A stretch of 64,000 nt of DNA from Conoideocrella luteorostrata (Eukaryota > Ascomycota > Sordariomycetes > Hypocreales > Clavicipitaceae), in assembly GCA_032433595.1 (NCBI GenBank), contig JASWJB010000134.1:1-64000 (forward strand), written 5' to 3'. Position 1 is the stretch's first letter. The number at the start of each line of letters is the position of its first letter. Under the pieces are notes generated by a model. That model had not been told where the DNA came from. It ran no database searches and saw nothing but the letters and a program-made list of their open reading frames with translations. Made by a program: the position numbers and the translations under genes. Positions 1 through 13,241 of the stretch are shown here, piece by piece.

Positions 1-809
1 GGGGGGGGGGGGGGCCCCGGGCAAGCGGGGAAGGGCGCATCAGTAGCTGGACCGTCTTGGCGACCAAATCTTCGGCCGAATGCGCCTGGCCCAACAAGCC
101 TGACCTGTGCAAGAGGACTCCGTACCAGCAGCAGAATTCACGTTTCAGGCTTTTCGTCATGATCATCAAGCTTGTCGGATGCCTGCATTCTTCTTCAGGA
201 AGCAAAGACATCTTGATGTGGGCCTGCTTCCCCGAAACGGGCAGCCCCTCTTGCCAGTACGTTTGCCGCCATTTGCGCCTTCTACTGAACAGTGAAGTGC
301 CGAGACGATCAGAGCAAAGCCCTGTGAACTCAACAAAAAGTTCAGCTAGATCTTCGCCGACCCTTTGCTGTGGAACTGGCCGGAAAAAAACTCATACAAC
401 TAATAGGCCGGTCCTCTGGATTGTACCTGCTGCTACGGGTCTAGTCTGTTTTATCCCGTTCGAGTTAGTTGAAAATTGATTAGTTAATGAGGTCGGTGCG
501 TGTAGGCAAGTAAGTGTTAAGTGTTGGCGGAGTAGTAACTAACGCAGTTGTCATTTTTATGGAGACAAGTCGAGACGTTTTGGAAACAAGTGCAGCTGCC
601 GGGTAGCTCATTATTTGGCGCATCTACCTTCTGCTTACAGCTTTGCCCTCCCATTCAAATATACCCAAATATTATAGTACGGAACTAAACTCCTCCATAA
701 TCCGACTTTGATTGTCGCCAAGCTGAGTGTGCGTTATTGTATATGTCACGTTTTTGTATAGCTTTCAGTTTCAGATTGTCATCATGGAATGGCCCACGTA
801 GAATTCCCA
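1..809. other. Left edge, no gene recognised
   Basis: The window opens with a run of 14 G followed by GC-rich sequence, which looks like a contig edge or sequencing artefact. The remainder holds short open frames with no recognisable domain. I see no gene here apart from the 3' end of the glycosyltransferase that begins downstream on the minus strand. Confidence 0.5.
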
Positions 810-2435
810 TTATCTACTAAGCTCTTGCCCGATATATCCTGCCACCATGAATGAGCCGTTACCATTCTTCTGGCACACATGAGAAAGCTCGATAGCCCGA
901 TTTCTGACATCTGCCGCGTCTCGTCCGACCAATACATGCAACATCTCTCTAGCCAGCTCTTGCGCATTCCACTGCGGCTTTGAAGTGTTATTACCTATCC
1001 TGCCAATACCCAAATGCCTGACTCGCTGAGCATAGTCGTAACAGTCTGTCCACTGAGGCAGTACTACTTGCGGGATGCCCGAACTATGTTCATATCAGTT
1101 GCTGTTCATTAAGAGGCTTTTAAAGGGAAAGAGCTACAAACCTCACGGCTTCAAAGTACGAGTTTGCACCGCCATGATGTACGCTGCATGTTATGTGGCC
1201 TGTTCGAAGTAGTGCATAAGGCTGCGGAGTGAGCCAGCTATATACTCGGACAAGATCAAGCTTAAATTCGTCCGCGAGAATGTCAAAAATTCTACAACCG
1301 GGTTCTCGGACCTTGTACGACCCCAGCTTTTGAAGCTTCCATAAGACTTGAAGGGGAGAGGACACTGGTGCTGATGGAACTGTTCGAAGTACGGTTCGGA
1401 TCGCTTGCGCGATCTCACACGCCTTGTCCTCTGATATCCTGCAGATGGAGCCCAAGTTGATGTAAATTGTAGGACCATTGGCTAGCCATTTGGCAAGTTC
1501 TGGGTCGTCATCTTCTACAGGGCGAGGATTACGAAGAATAGGACCGCACGGAATGACGTGCTGTGGAACGACGAGTGGATAGTCGAGTTCAGGCAGTGAA
1601 CCAACAAACACCTTGAGCTTCGCGGGTCGATCAAACAACAGATCGACAGGTGTCCGTAATACGGCCTCTACGCTAGTTTTCAAGTGTGCTTGTACGCTCT
1701 TTATGTTCCGGTCAGTCTTGAAGCAGTATCCAGTGAAGAGCACGAAGAAAATGTTCAATGGTATCAAGTACCATGGCACAGGGTACTCGAAGCCGGAAAA
1801 GAGCCTGGGAAAACTGTCAGTATTTTTTCGACACACTGTGTAGAATATGGCAGAACTCACGCTGGCCATTTCCAAAGACTCACTGCTTTGGGTTGCGTTG
1901 GGCCGGAGAACTCCTTGATCGAATTCGGGCTGAGGCACGAGAAGTTAACCCCCAGGTGGTAACAAGCCGTGAGCCCAGCCGTCATGAGGACATCCACTAA
2001 AACCAGATCGGGAGAAATTGTCGTGATTATGTTCACTATTGAGGAGAATATCTTTTCCATTTGTGGACCTGTGTATGGAACAAGAATGGGCATTGTATCC
2101 CGAATGGCTCTCATGGTGTTTCTGAACCCGAGTGGTGCCAGATGAGACTCGAGAAGGTAGCCGTCACGGACTTGAAGTGTGGTCGTGGAGATATACTGCT
2201 TTATTCCTTGTTCCATAGTAAGACCCTCAATTTTGTGGAAGTAAATGGGCTTTGCCAATGGGACTTTGTCCGAGACATGTTGCCAGAGTGAGTAGACTTC
2301 TGCTTCGAGGCCAGAGAATGTCGCAAAGTGTATTTCAATTTGGGTTTGTGTTCGTAGCAAGGCATCCGCAACTGCAAGGAACACGTTCGCCTGACCACGG
2401 TCAACGTTGGTCAGCAAAAGAAGCTTTTTAGCCAT
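810..2435 (-). CDS. UDP-glycosyltransferase (GT1 family)
   Basis: Predicted to move a sugar from a UDP-sugar onto a small hydrophobic acceptor. Three exons (2435-1861, 1813-1142, 1083-810) join in frame to 506 residues, the usual size for fungal GT1 enzymes. The introns are 47 and 58 nt, with donors GTGAGT and GTTTGT. I chose the ATG at 2435 because the N-terminal nucleotide-binding-like start (MAKKLLLLTNVDRGQANVF) follows it directly; an in-frame ATG exists 36 nt further upstream. The C-terminal half has the family signature: HHGGANS at about 404-410, then GIPQVVLPQWTDCYDYAQR at about 418-436, which spans intron 2. It lies beside a polyketide release hydrolase and a reducing PKS, so I infer that it glycosylates that polyketide. 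The alternative is a general detoxifying sterol or xenobiotic UGT. No signal peptide is obvious. Confidence 0.88.
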
Positions 2436-3042
2436 GGAGAAATGCCCAGACGCGACCGAGCGTGGGTTCAACGGAGACGAGATGCTTAAGCGTAAGGTGA
2501 TAAGATAAAATGCGCAATCATAAAATTAACCAGGACGGTGTTATGCCATGGGGAACGCTGCAGGGCCACCTGATAACAGGATTGGTTCATGGCCTGTTCG
2601 CACAGGCGATGGTGAAACATCGACGAGCACATTTTTGCCGCGGGATCACATGCGTATGCCTTTCAGATGAGATTTCCCCTTGATCCCTGATAGTGTGCTT
2701 TCCTAGTGGCACTAAAAGAAAGTTGAGCCTATCATTACTTAAATACGGCCGATATAATAACCTGAACTTTATGGGCTCGCCCGTGGCCTTGTATGACCGT
2801 GCGCGTGACATTCTTGAGACGATGCGACTCAGCTGGTCCATGGGCGCGCACAGGACGGGCAACTTACGCTGCCCAACCCTCATTCACAATCGGCTCTAAT
2901 TTGGCGCGATGGGTAAAGCGCTATGGGTAAAATTATGAGATGGTAGCTAAGTAATAAATTATGTCACAAAGAAGATGCATGCGGAAAATACACGCAGAAT
3001 GGCCATGCACTCCCAAACTACCCACCGGTTGGTTGCCACTTC
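2436..3042. other. Intergenic, UGT to hydrolase
   Basis: About 600 bp between the start of the UDP-glycosyltransferase and the end of the FSH hydrolase, both on the minus strand. It should hold the glycosyltransferase promoter. I recognise no gene or clear element in it. Confidence 0.5.
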
Positions 3043-4029
3043 TCAAACCATGATTTCCCTGGGCCTCCACACCCCACTCACGACGGACACCAGTTCCTGC
3101 AACGTCCTGGCGTCGCGCGGAACTGTATGTCCTTTCCCATGGTCAAATAACATCGCCGTGTCCTCGTCACACATGCCGAAAAGAGCCATCGCTCCGTGAA
3201 TGTAAGGATCATTGCAGCCAACTACATGGCATGTGGGAATGTCGATGACATTTTCGCACTCGTCGGCCAGCAGGCATTGGACCATGTCGTCCTCAAGTCG
3301 CACCGGCGGCCAGCCTGCAAAGAAGACTGCATTCTTCGGGAACGTTAGTCAAGCGAAATATAAGTTTAGTGCGACAGAAGTCAAAAGGGATTTCTCGTAA
3401 TGTCTCGCAATGTCTTTTTCTTATGCGTACCTTGATGCGGCGAGGTCTTCCTTCTTGTTCAAACCGGCGTTTCTCCTCTAGGATGAGACTAGCGGCCACT
3501 GTGGCACCTTCCGAATAGCCAAGGACTCCCTGTTCCTGTTAGAGAATGAAACTGCATCCGTGCTGGGGAAAGCTTCGCTACTCACGGTGATCTCTGGGTC
3601 CTCGTCTAACATGTCGATCAACCGGCCCAGAGTTCTTCGGACTGCTGGGGCAGTGAAAGCCTGGTTGTCTCCGATTAGACGTCGCATCGTATCCTCTGCG
3701 TTCAGGCCCTCAGGGAACTCTCGAAGCTTGCTGAGCATGTCGTCCAGTTCGCTGACGCCATCGAAATCGATGAACCGGTACAATGGCCCCGGACCAAAGT
3801 AGGCTTCAAAGCCTGGTGGCGGCGTAGCACTGTGAGCGCCATTGATCCATTTGAATTCCGCAGTGCCGGATTTCTCAACCGCATCAATGAATGGGCGCAA
3901 TTGTGTCTTGAAGTGCTGTGGAGTCTTGTTAATAGCCTGTTGATGACAAGCTGCAGCACAACGATGTCTCTCAGACTTGCTACTTACAGATGCGCTGCCA
4001 TACGCGCCGTGAAGGCAAAGAATCGTCAT
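3043..4029 (-). CDS. FSH-family serine hydrolase (LovG-like thioesterase)
   Basis: An alpha/beta hydrolase of the FSH1 family. Members in fungal PKS clusters, such as LovG, release the finished chain from the ACP. Four exons (4029-3988, 3915-3586, 3535-3431, 3333-3043) give 255 residues, essentially the length of LovG. The start MTILCLHG opens the first strand and an oxyanion-like HGAYGS. The nucleophile is Ser132 in GYSEG, the acid is probably Asp201 in VVGCNDPY, and the base is His228 in DHGKGHT. The introns have donors GTAAGT, GTGAGT and GTACGC, and branch points TTAAC, CTAAC and GACTAAC. It is divergently transcribed from the reducing PKS, with a shared 1.3-kb promoter region, so co-regulation and off-loading of that PKS are the natural inference. 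No signal peptide is seen, so it is probably cytosolic. Confidence 0.9.
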
Positions 4030-5325
4030 GATGATGATGAGCTTCCGTTGTGGAATTGACCAAAAAAAAAAAAAAGGGATGAAGGGCTCTCCAAAGTATG
4101 TGAGGCTCAATAGACTTCAGCGCGACTCGTCGAAAATGAAATGAGATGGGCTCATCGTGGGACGACACCGAATCTTTTATCTCTGGGGTTGGCCGTCACG
4201 AGCCTCGAGTTTCACAAGCAACGGATCTGCTAGCGCCCGAGTCGAAACCCATCCGTTGTGCTGAAATATCTAATAAAACGCGGGGGAATTTGGGGACTGG
4301 ACTACCCCGCTCATAATCCTCAGATAACTACGGACTACTCCGTAATAACGATCCTGTTGCATGCAATGCCACTGCAATATTGCATCCAAGAGACAATAGG
4401 AATAGCGGAGCATGGGCACGGACACTCGGTTCCTGCAGCAGGAGAAGGCCACACCTGCCGGAAAGGCAAAGCCATCGGATGACCGTCGACAGCTCAGACT
4501 CAGACCCCATGCATGTGGCAAATAGAGATAAGCCATGTGCTGTGCGTGCTGCTGGGTCGGGGTTTGTGGCGTTGCGATCGGCGGCATATAATTCGGGGGA
4601 TTGCCTGTGCTGTTGCAACATGACTCCACTGGGCATGGAGCTGGAGCCGGGGCAGTATTTAGAATAGATTAATCTGCCGAAGGCATCGTGGCATCTAAGG
4701 CACTTGGCCGCTGTGGATTCAGGGACAGCAATTCACGCAAAATGGCCCAATGTAGCAGGCAAGTGGACTTTGCTGTTTCGCTTAGCTGGATAAAGACAAC
4801 GTTGCGAACGTTGATTTGTCGGGGACACATTTAATAGTCGATGAAACTTAATCGCAATAGGCCTCTTTCTTTGTGCTCCTCAACTAAATGCGCGCAGCGT
4901 TTTTGTATGAACCCTGCCTCGGTGAGGGATGTTCCTGTGGCTTGTGATCACATGTGAACGCCTGCAGACTATAGAAGGAATTATTTGTAAGACCCCGGAG
5001 TTGTCATGAAACCGTGCCTTTGACCGTACTGTGACATTGCAGTCCGTACCACAGGGATCAAGTGATGGTGTTACCCCACAAATTGCTGCTTGCTTGTGAA
5101 AGCGACATCAGACGGAAGCTTTGGGATGTGCTGGACGCGGGCCCAAACGACCCCATTTGGAGTGGTGGAATCGAAAGATTTGGAAAGGGGGATGAGCGCC
5201 TCTTTAAAAGACGCCTCTTTCCTCTCCTGAAAAAGTGATCGTCGCCATCATACAATGGTAGTCTGACGTACCTTGTATATCCAACTTTTGTGTTTTTTGA
5301 TACCCCTAATATACGTACCATCATC
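4030..5325. promoter_or_regulatory. Bidirectional promoter, hydrolase/PKS
   Basis: 1.3 kb between two divergent genes of the polyketide locus. It contains one imperfect copy of the recurring palindrome (TACGGACTACTCCGTA, 4329-4344) and a 13-nt A run just upstream of the hydrolase start. There is no convincing gene. No pathway-specific regulator gene is adjacent. Confidence 0.5.
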
Positions 5326-8300
5326 ATGTCTGCATCAAGCCCCATTGCCATTGTGGGCATGTCATGCCGCCTGTCGGGCGGAGTGACAACTCCTGAAGAC
5401 CTCTGGACCATGATATCGCGCTCACGAGACGGATGGGGTCCTATTCCAGAGGATAGGTTCTCTGCAGATGCCTATTACCATCCAAACCCACAGAAAAAGG
5501 GCTGCTTCAACTTGAAGAGCGGCTACTTCATGAACCGAGATTTATCGCAGTTTGACGCTCCATTCTTCAACATTACTGAGCAGGAGGCGATTGCCATGGG
5601 TATGAACGCCGCTGGCATTATGCAGAACAAGGGGAACGGGGAAGAGGGCTTGGGCTAACAGTTGATTAGATCCACAGCAAAGACAACTGTTGGAATGTAC
5701 ATACGAGGCACTGGAAAGTGCTGGAATACCCAAAGAGGCTCTATCAGGCGCCAGCATGGGAGTCTTTGTTGGAGCGACATCCTCGAGCTATCGAATGGGC
5801 ACACTGCGAGACTTGAATCAAGTGCCACTCTTCGACTCTACCGGCAATCATCAATCTATTCAAGCTGCGCGCATCTCACACTATTTTAATCTTCGTGGGC
5901 CTTGTCTTTCAATAGACACTGCCTGTTCGTCCAGTCTTTACGCATTGCATGCAGCGGTACAGAGCCTTCGTTCTGGGGAAACAGATTCTGCAATTGTGGC
6001 AGGTTGCAGCTTACATCTGCAACCTGATGACATGGTCTCCATGTCAATGTTAGGGTAAGTTTAGGCCGGCTCATTCAATATTCATTCACTGACATCAAAA
6101 AGTATTTTTAATAATCATGGAAAAACATTCTCATTCGACCACCGCGCCAAGTCCGGCTTCGCGCGTGGCGAGGGAGCAGGATGTCTCATTTTGAAACCAC
6201 TTGAGCAGGCTCTCAAGGACAATGACAAAATTCGATGCATCATCACCAATACTGGAACCAACCAGGATGGTAAGACGGTTGGTAAGTTAACATTATGTTG
6301 CCCGAATGTTATTACTCAAATGCTAATGTCAATTTAGGTCTTTCCACACCTAGCGGAGAAGCCCAAGAGGAATTGATACGCGAAGTCTACTCTCGAGCAA
6401 ATATATCCCCTCAAGATACCGGTTACGTCGAAGCCCACGGTACGGGAACTAAAGTTGGCGACCCGATCGAGGCTGGTGCTTTATATAGAGTGTTTGGGAC
6501 AGGTCGTACTAAGCGAGCACCTTTGTACATTGGCTCGGTCAAATCCAATGTCGGGCACCTGGAGAATGCAAGTGGCATCGTCTCAATTATAAAGGCGTGC
6601 CTCATGCTTGAAAAGGGTTTCATTCTGCCAAACATTAATTTTGAAAAGGCAAATGATGCGATCCCACTGGATGAGTGGCATATGAAAGTGCCAGTCAATC
6701 TTCGCCCATGGCCAAAAGACAAGCGATACATTAGCATCAACAACTTTGGTTTCGGCGGATCTAATGCTCATGCGGTTCTTGAACGTGTTCCGCCATCCCT
6801 GTCGAGTTTGCCGGGCGCCATCAAAGACCATCCAAAGCTGTTCGTTTTGTGCGCCAATGATGAAAGTGCTGCAAAGCGAATGGCGTCCCAGCTCAGTGTT
6901 TACCTTGAGCAGCACCCGGAAATCTTCGAGAAAAGGATTTTCAACGACATTGCATACACATTATCTGAGAGACGGTCACATCTTCCGTGGCGGTCTGCCA
7001 TCACGGCGTCGTCCTGTGACGAACTTGCTATGGCTTTAAATGGCACTGCAAGTCTTCCCAAGAGAGCTGTTACCAATAACCCAAAGATTGGCTTTATTTA
7101 CACAGGCCAAGGCGCCCAATGGGCACAGATGGGCCGTGAGCTCATGGACATTTACCCTGTCTTTGCCAGCACGATGTATGCCGCGGCGGGCTGCCTGGAG
7201 CGGCTAGGTGCCGACTTCTCTCTTGTAGAAGAACTCCTCAAACCAAAAGAGGAATCGCAGATTAGCCAAGCCTATCTATCACAGCCAATCTGTACAGCAG
7301 TGCAACTTGGAATGACGGATTTGCTGGCGTCATGGGGCGTGAGACCGAGCATGGTACTCGGCCATTCCAGTGGCGAGATCGTCGCCGCATATGCTGCTGG
7401 AGCGATCACTGTTGACGCAGCCATGTCGGCTGCCTACTATCGTGGTCAAATGGCCATACTGGCGAAAGAACGGCACCCCGACATGCGCGGAGCAATGATG
7501 GCTGTTGGGTGCGACGCCGCAGACATCCAGCATCAAATCAAGCTCAATGGGCTGCACGGTTTAACCGCAGCTTGTCATAACTCGCCAAACTCCACAACGG
7601 TTTCAGGCGATGAGCACGAGATTGACCAACTTGCGGTGGAGCTTGAGAAACAAGGCACATTCAATCGCAAACTCCGAGTTGATGTTGCCTACCACTCTCC
7701 GCACATGGCACTCGTTGCAGACGACTATCTGAATGCCATCAAGGACATAACACCGCAGGCTTGTCGCCCTGACGTGGCATTTTACTCTTCTCTTATCGGC
7801 AAATATAACGATACTGAAGAGCTCGGTGCGTCGTATTGGGTCAACAATCTCGTAAAGCCCGTGCTATTCTCGCCCGCACTACAAGACATGTACAAGAATG
7901 ACAAGCCTGATATCTTGATTGAGATTGGACCTCATTCGGCGCTGGAAGGACCGATCAAACAAATCCTTCGATCAATTAGCGCTCAGGCGGCTGGTGATGT
8001 CAAGTACTTCCCAACCCTTATTCGCAACCAGAATAGTGCTACTGCTCTCTTGGACCTTGCCGGCAAGCTCTTCCTCCATGGCCAGCCCATTCGCTTCAAT
8101 GAGGCCAACCAGACTGGCACAACTCCAAAGCCGAATATTATTACCGATTTCCCTCCATATCCATGGACTGGGCGGAACTATTGGTATGAGTCGCGTGCTA
8201 GTAAGCAGCACAGGTTGAAGCCATTTGCTCGTCATGATCTTCTTGGGACACTGGACTACAATTACACAGATTCGGAGCTGACGTGGCGCAATGTACTGTC

Positions 8301-11300
8301 CGTTGATGATATACCATGGTTAAAAGATCATCGGATGCAGTCACTATTCACATTTCCGCTCGCAGGTTACTTGTGTATGGCCGTAGAAGCGGCATATCAG
8401 CGGGCTCAACTCCGACAGACACAGTCAAAACAAATAACCTCGTTCCATTTGCGAGAGATTCATGCATCCAAGGCTTTAATAATGGAGAGCGCGACCCAGT
8501 ACGAGACCTCTATAAGCCTGCGGCCATACACAGAAGGAACCAGGTCATTGTCAAATGACTGGGATGAATTCTTTATTTCTTCGTGGGCCCCAAACCGAGG
8601 CTGGCTTGAGCATTGTCGCGGCTTGGTGTGTGTCAAGAAGTCGCGCGCTGTAAATGCCGTGAACTCTTCCAGGCACCAAGCAGCCCACACCAGGCGAAGG
8701 GAGGCTCGTATCAATCAGGGCATCAAGGTGCCATTGAATGAGATGTATCGCGAGCTTGGGGCTCGTGGAGCCGAGTATGGCCCAGTGTTTGTTAATAATT
8801 CCGATGATGTCACCATGCCTGGAAACTACACAATAGGCTCGGTCGCGGTGCCCGACACTGCTTCAGGGATGCATTCTGCATACGAGACGCCATCAATCTT
8901 GCCCGCAGGCTTCATGGACTTAATTCTCCAGTTCACTTTCCCTCTGCTTGGCGCGGGATTTGGTACAATGCCGTCTTTGTTCATGCCGTCAGCAATCAGC
9001 GACATCGAAGTTAGCACGTGCTTCCCGAATAGTCCAGGGGAAACTGTGGAGGCTGTTGCATCTGGTTTCTTGGACTGCTCTAGTCCAGGCCCCGTATCAT
9101 TCACCGTTGACGCTTGGCATCCTTCATCCTTGGAGCCAGTGGTCACCATGGAAGGCTTCAAAATGAGTCCTGTAAATGGTGACGTTGGGGCAGACCACAA
9201 GCCAAGGTCACTGTGCTACAAAGTTCAATGGGAGCCCTTAATCAGCCATGCTAAGCACGAGAAGTTGTTAACAAACGGCGAAAGTCATACCCATGGCCAT
9301 CTTGTCAATGGCGACGGGCCCGTTAATGGCCACATTGTTAACGGCACGGGGCTAGACAAGCCTACAAACGGGTGCCATGATACAAACGGTGATAGCCATA
9401 GCCAGACCGAGTTACATCTCAATGGAACTGTTAACGGAACTGTCAATGGCACTGCTGAAGGAATCGCTAATGGCTTCCATGGTTCGAATGGTGTAAATGG
9501 CCATTCGGTTGAGGAAGCTTCGCCAAAATTAGATCTAGCCGGGTCCGGAATTGTTCTGATCACCGACAAAGCGGAAACGGACCTTTTGATCTCGTCGCTT
9601 CTCGACAAGACGAGACAGCTGACAGGTGTAAGCGCGGTGGTGTGCTCATTTGCAAACCTGCATCCATCTTCGTCCACTCATTACATTTGTCTTGATGAAC
9701 TTGACTCTTCTGTGTTAGTTGGCATGACGGAGACAACATTTGCGGCGTTGCAGTCTCTGTTGCTGACAGGCTCGACTGTTCTCTGGGTGACATCTGGCGC
9801 TTTCAACTCCGCAATGAATCCCGAGCGCAACATAGCGCAAGGATTATTCAGAAGCGTACGCTCCGAGACTGAGAAGGTATTGGCTACTCTCGACTTGGAT
9901 CCAAAGACCTTTTTGGATGCAGCCTCGCATGCCGACATCATCTTGAACGCTTTGGAGACACTTCTTGGCTCCCCGCAAGATGGTTCACCAGTTGACTTCG
10001 AGTTTTACGAGCGTGATGGCCAGCTTGCTGTGCCACGAGTTGTGCCTGATGACAGCCTAAACACGAGTGTCTTCCACAAGACTCAACCTCTTGTGCCATA
10101 CTCCCAAGACTTCCAGCAGGCTGATAGAAGGCTCAAAATGGTGGTGGGCACTGCAGGAGCTCTAGACTCATTGTATTGGAAGGATGATCCAGAGCAACCT
10201 TTGGCCGATGACGAGATCGAGATCCGAGTGTCTTGCACTGGTATCAACTTCAAGGATGTCGTTATCGCAATGGGCCAGCTAGCCAGCCCTTATATTGGAG
10301 TTGAATGTAGTGGTGTTGTTTCTCGCGCGGGATCCAAGGTTACTTCTCTGGCCGTGGGCGATCGCGTTTGTGCTGTGCCTATGGGCGCATACGGCACATT
10401 TGCCCGTTGTCTTGGCACCAGTGCTGCAATCATTCCACAGGACATGTCATTTGCGGTTGCTGCCTCAGTTCCGGTCGTTTACTGCACCGCTTATTACGGC
10501 ATAATTGACCTGGGTCAACTTCAATCAGGTGAAAAGATTTTGATCCACGCTGCATCGGGTGGCGTTGGGCAAGCCGCGATCCAGCTTGCTCAGATGATTG
10601 GGGCGGAAATTTATGCCACAGTCGGTTCAGCGGAAAAGAAACAACTTCTTATGGAAACGTACGGTATTCCGGAGAGTCGGGTGTTCTACAGCCGCGACAG
10701 TGGATTTGGTCCTGCCATACGCCATGCGACTGGAGGCAGAGGTGTTGATGTTGTGATCAATTCACTGGCTGGTGACCTGCTCCGAGAGTCGTGGGCAAGT
10801 CTCGCTCCATTTGGGCGATTTATCGAAATCGGAAAGAGAGACATCACGTCCAACAGCCGACTGGATATGAGCAAATTTGATTCCAACTGTACTTTCAGCT
10901 CGGTTGACCTTACGCTCGTCGCAGCCGAGCGTCCGCAGCTTATGAGTCGCATCATGGGCAACGTCATGAATCTCTTGAGGCGCAAGGTGGTGTATCCTAT
11001 TGGACCAATCGTTGAGACGAGCATCGGAGAAGTAGAATCTTCGCTCAGAAAACTGCAGAGCGGCAAAACTTCAGGCAAGGTTATTGTCGATCACACTCAA
11101 CCGGCGAAAGTCAAGGTATGTAGCAATAACGAACACATCGTAACGGCATTATCTAACAGTTTTCTGCAAGGCCACACACCCGAGCGCGGCGATGAAGGTA
11201 CTCGGGAATGAGGCTACGTACCTCATTATTGGTGGTACTGGTGGTATTGGTTGCGCCATTGCCCGTCGACTTGTCCAACAAGGAGGCCGCCACATTGTGC

Positions 11301-12393
11301 TACTATCTCGCAGTGGAAACTCCACAGACGAGGTCCAAAGAGTCACTGAAGACAGTAAGGTATTTGGCGCAACTATTCACGTGGAGAAATGTGATGTTGC
11401 CGATCGCGAAATGGTTTCCTCCCTCGTTTCTCTGCTGCAGCGATCCCTGCCACCAGTGCGCGGCATCATTCACGCAGCCATGGTTCTTAGGGTAAGACAC
11501 TCTCATCATCGACAAATGGAAGACCCGTGGCTAACATTTACTTTTAAAAGGACACACTTTTCGAAAAAATGTCATTCCAGGACTACAATGATGTAGTAAG
11601 GTCAAAGGTCAGCGGTGCACTCAATTTCCATGTGGCGTACCGCCACGAACCACTTGACTTTTTTATCATGCTTTCATCAGTTGCTGGCATTGTTGGCAAC
11701 AGGGGTCAGGCTGCATACTCCGGCGCCAACACATTCCTTGATGCATTGGCTCATCACCGCCGTCAAAATGGCCTGGCTGCAACGTCGCTAAATTTGACGG
11801 CGGTTGATGATGTAGGATACCTGGCAAGCAATGCCTCAAGAAAGTCGGAAGTGCTGAAGAACATTTCTGGAAGTTCTATGAGCGAAACTGAGGTCTTGGC
11901 ACTCGTTGATGCAGCTATCCAGGGCCAAATTGCTGATGGACAGTGTATCACGGGATTGGATCTCGACAATCCGTCTTCGCTTCCGTTTTGGGTAGCTGAT
12001 AGCAAGTTCCACCACATTCGAGAAAAGGCACTTGCATCTTCCTCGAATCTGGGCTCGGCGGCAACTTCCGATATGTCGGTTGCCGAAAAATTGAAACGAA
12101 TCTCAAGCGCCGAAGAGGCGATTGAGCTAGTTGCATCTGAGCTTGGCGACAAGCTTGCGGCAATCCTCATGATGGCACCAGAGGACATGGAAGCCCAAAA
12201 GACGTCAATGTCCATCACGGCATTTGGGCTGGACTCTTTGAACGCTATCGAGCTGCGAAATTGGATTGGGAAAGAGCTCCAGGCGCATCTACAAGTATTG
12301 GAGCTACTGACGAGTGGTCGTCTTACAGACTTGGCGGCATTGGTGTTGAAGAAATCGAGGCTTAGTGGGCCGTGGACGAAGCAGGAGAGTTAG
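5326..12393 (+). CDS. Highly reducing polyketide synthase
   Basis: An iterative type I PKS that builds a reduced polyketide from malonyl-CoA. Six exons (5326-5599, 5670-6054, 6103-6281, 6338-11115, 11171-11491, 11551-12393) join in frame to 2259 residues. KS: Cys177 in DTACSSS, His313 in EAHGTGT, His353 in SNVGHLEN. AT: Ser623 in GHSSG. DH: His944 in WLKDHRMQS. ER: NADPH loop HAASGGVGQAA at about 1683. KR: IIGGTGGIG at about 1891, Ser2022 and Tyr2035. ACP: Ser2208 in GLDSLNAIEL. Every expected catalytic residue I checked is present, so it is probably functional. I see no methyltransferase domain and no C-terminal thioesterase or condensation domain, so release in trans by the neighbouring FSH hydrolase fits. 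An unusual Asn-Gly-rich linker (about 1258-1337) separates the DH from the ER half. The product is unknown. Confidence 0.96.
9271..9510 (+). repeat. Asn-Gly-rich repeat linker within the PKS
   Basis: About 80 codons of the PKS encode a low-complexity stretch in which NG recurs a dozen times, often as VNG or TVNG, with interspersed His, Ser and Thr. The DNA repeats aatgg/aacgg words at irregular spacing. It lies where the non-catalytic structural region after DH would begin, so it is probably a flexible linker expanded by replication slippage. Confidence 0.8.
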
Positions 12394-13241
12394 AGTAGAA
12401 GCATTCATCATCAAGTTACATATTAGAGCGGGGGACTTCCAGCAATTTGTGGTCACAAATCAACATCTATTCTTTAAATTTAGTTTTGTAGAATTTCTCT
12501 AGGAAAATAACTTGTGAAGACTTATGGCATACACCTAAATCGTCCATCTGTGGTCCAAACAGGAATGTGATTAGGAGCACTATCCCTTCTCATCCCGCTT
12601 TTGACACAGTCTAATCAAAACGATATTTTCGAGTAAGGGACACCACGTAAAGCGAGCGTTGACCAACGATATTATGGATCGAGACAAGGACCGAGTCAAG
12701 ACTTCACTTCGAATTACGTTATTTCCTACTTTCTACATCTCCTTTGAAGCATGTTGGCACAACCCGGACTCGACCATATAGGTAGGTGGGCTGCCATTTG
12801 GTGTCGAACATCTGGTGGATGAACTATTAAGTAAATTGTAACTCTCTAGAACTGACCCCAAAATTTGCTCTGGCGCAACTCTAGCTTCTCAAGTACTATT
12901 GCAAGTTAAAATAAATTAAAATCGTAATGTCCCTTTGTCTGTCAGACTTCTCTTAATAGAGGAAATAAACATTACATGCCGGCTATACCCTGTCGGATAT
13001 TATTATTATAACCCTGTCATTAGCGCGGGTTCTCGCTTAACATGTCGTTGACAGTGTATTTTGTCGAGTTAAAAACGCAACAGTAGCTGGAGCTCATCGA
13101 CAGCTTCTCCGACGGCGCAATGATGGCGAAAGTCTCAGCATAGAGTATCGAGGAAGAGCGAAAATATAAAATGAAAATGTTCTATTTAAAAATGTAATAA
13201 TTTCAGGCTTGTAAGGTGTGAAAAGGCTTATTATTAACTCT
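12394..13241. other. Intergenic, PKS to GT8
   Basis: About 850 bp between convergent gene ends, moderately AT-rich. I see no gene. It presumably holds both 3' UTRs and poly(A) signals. Confidence 0.5.

Noticed and set aside
1..14. G run at the left edge as a telomere
   Set aside because: A homopolymer G is not the fungal telomere repeat (TTAGGG); more likely an assembly or sequencing artefact.
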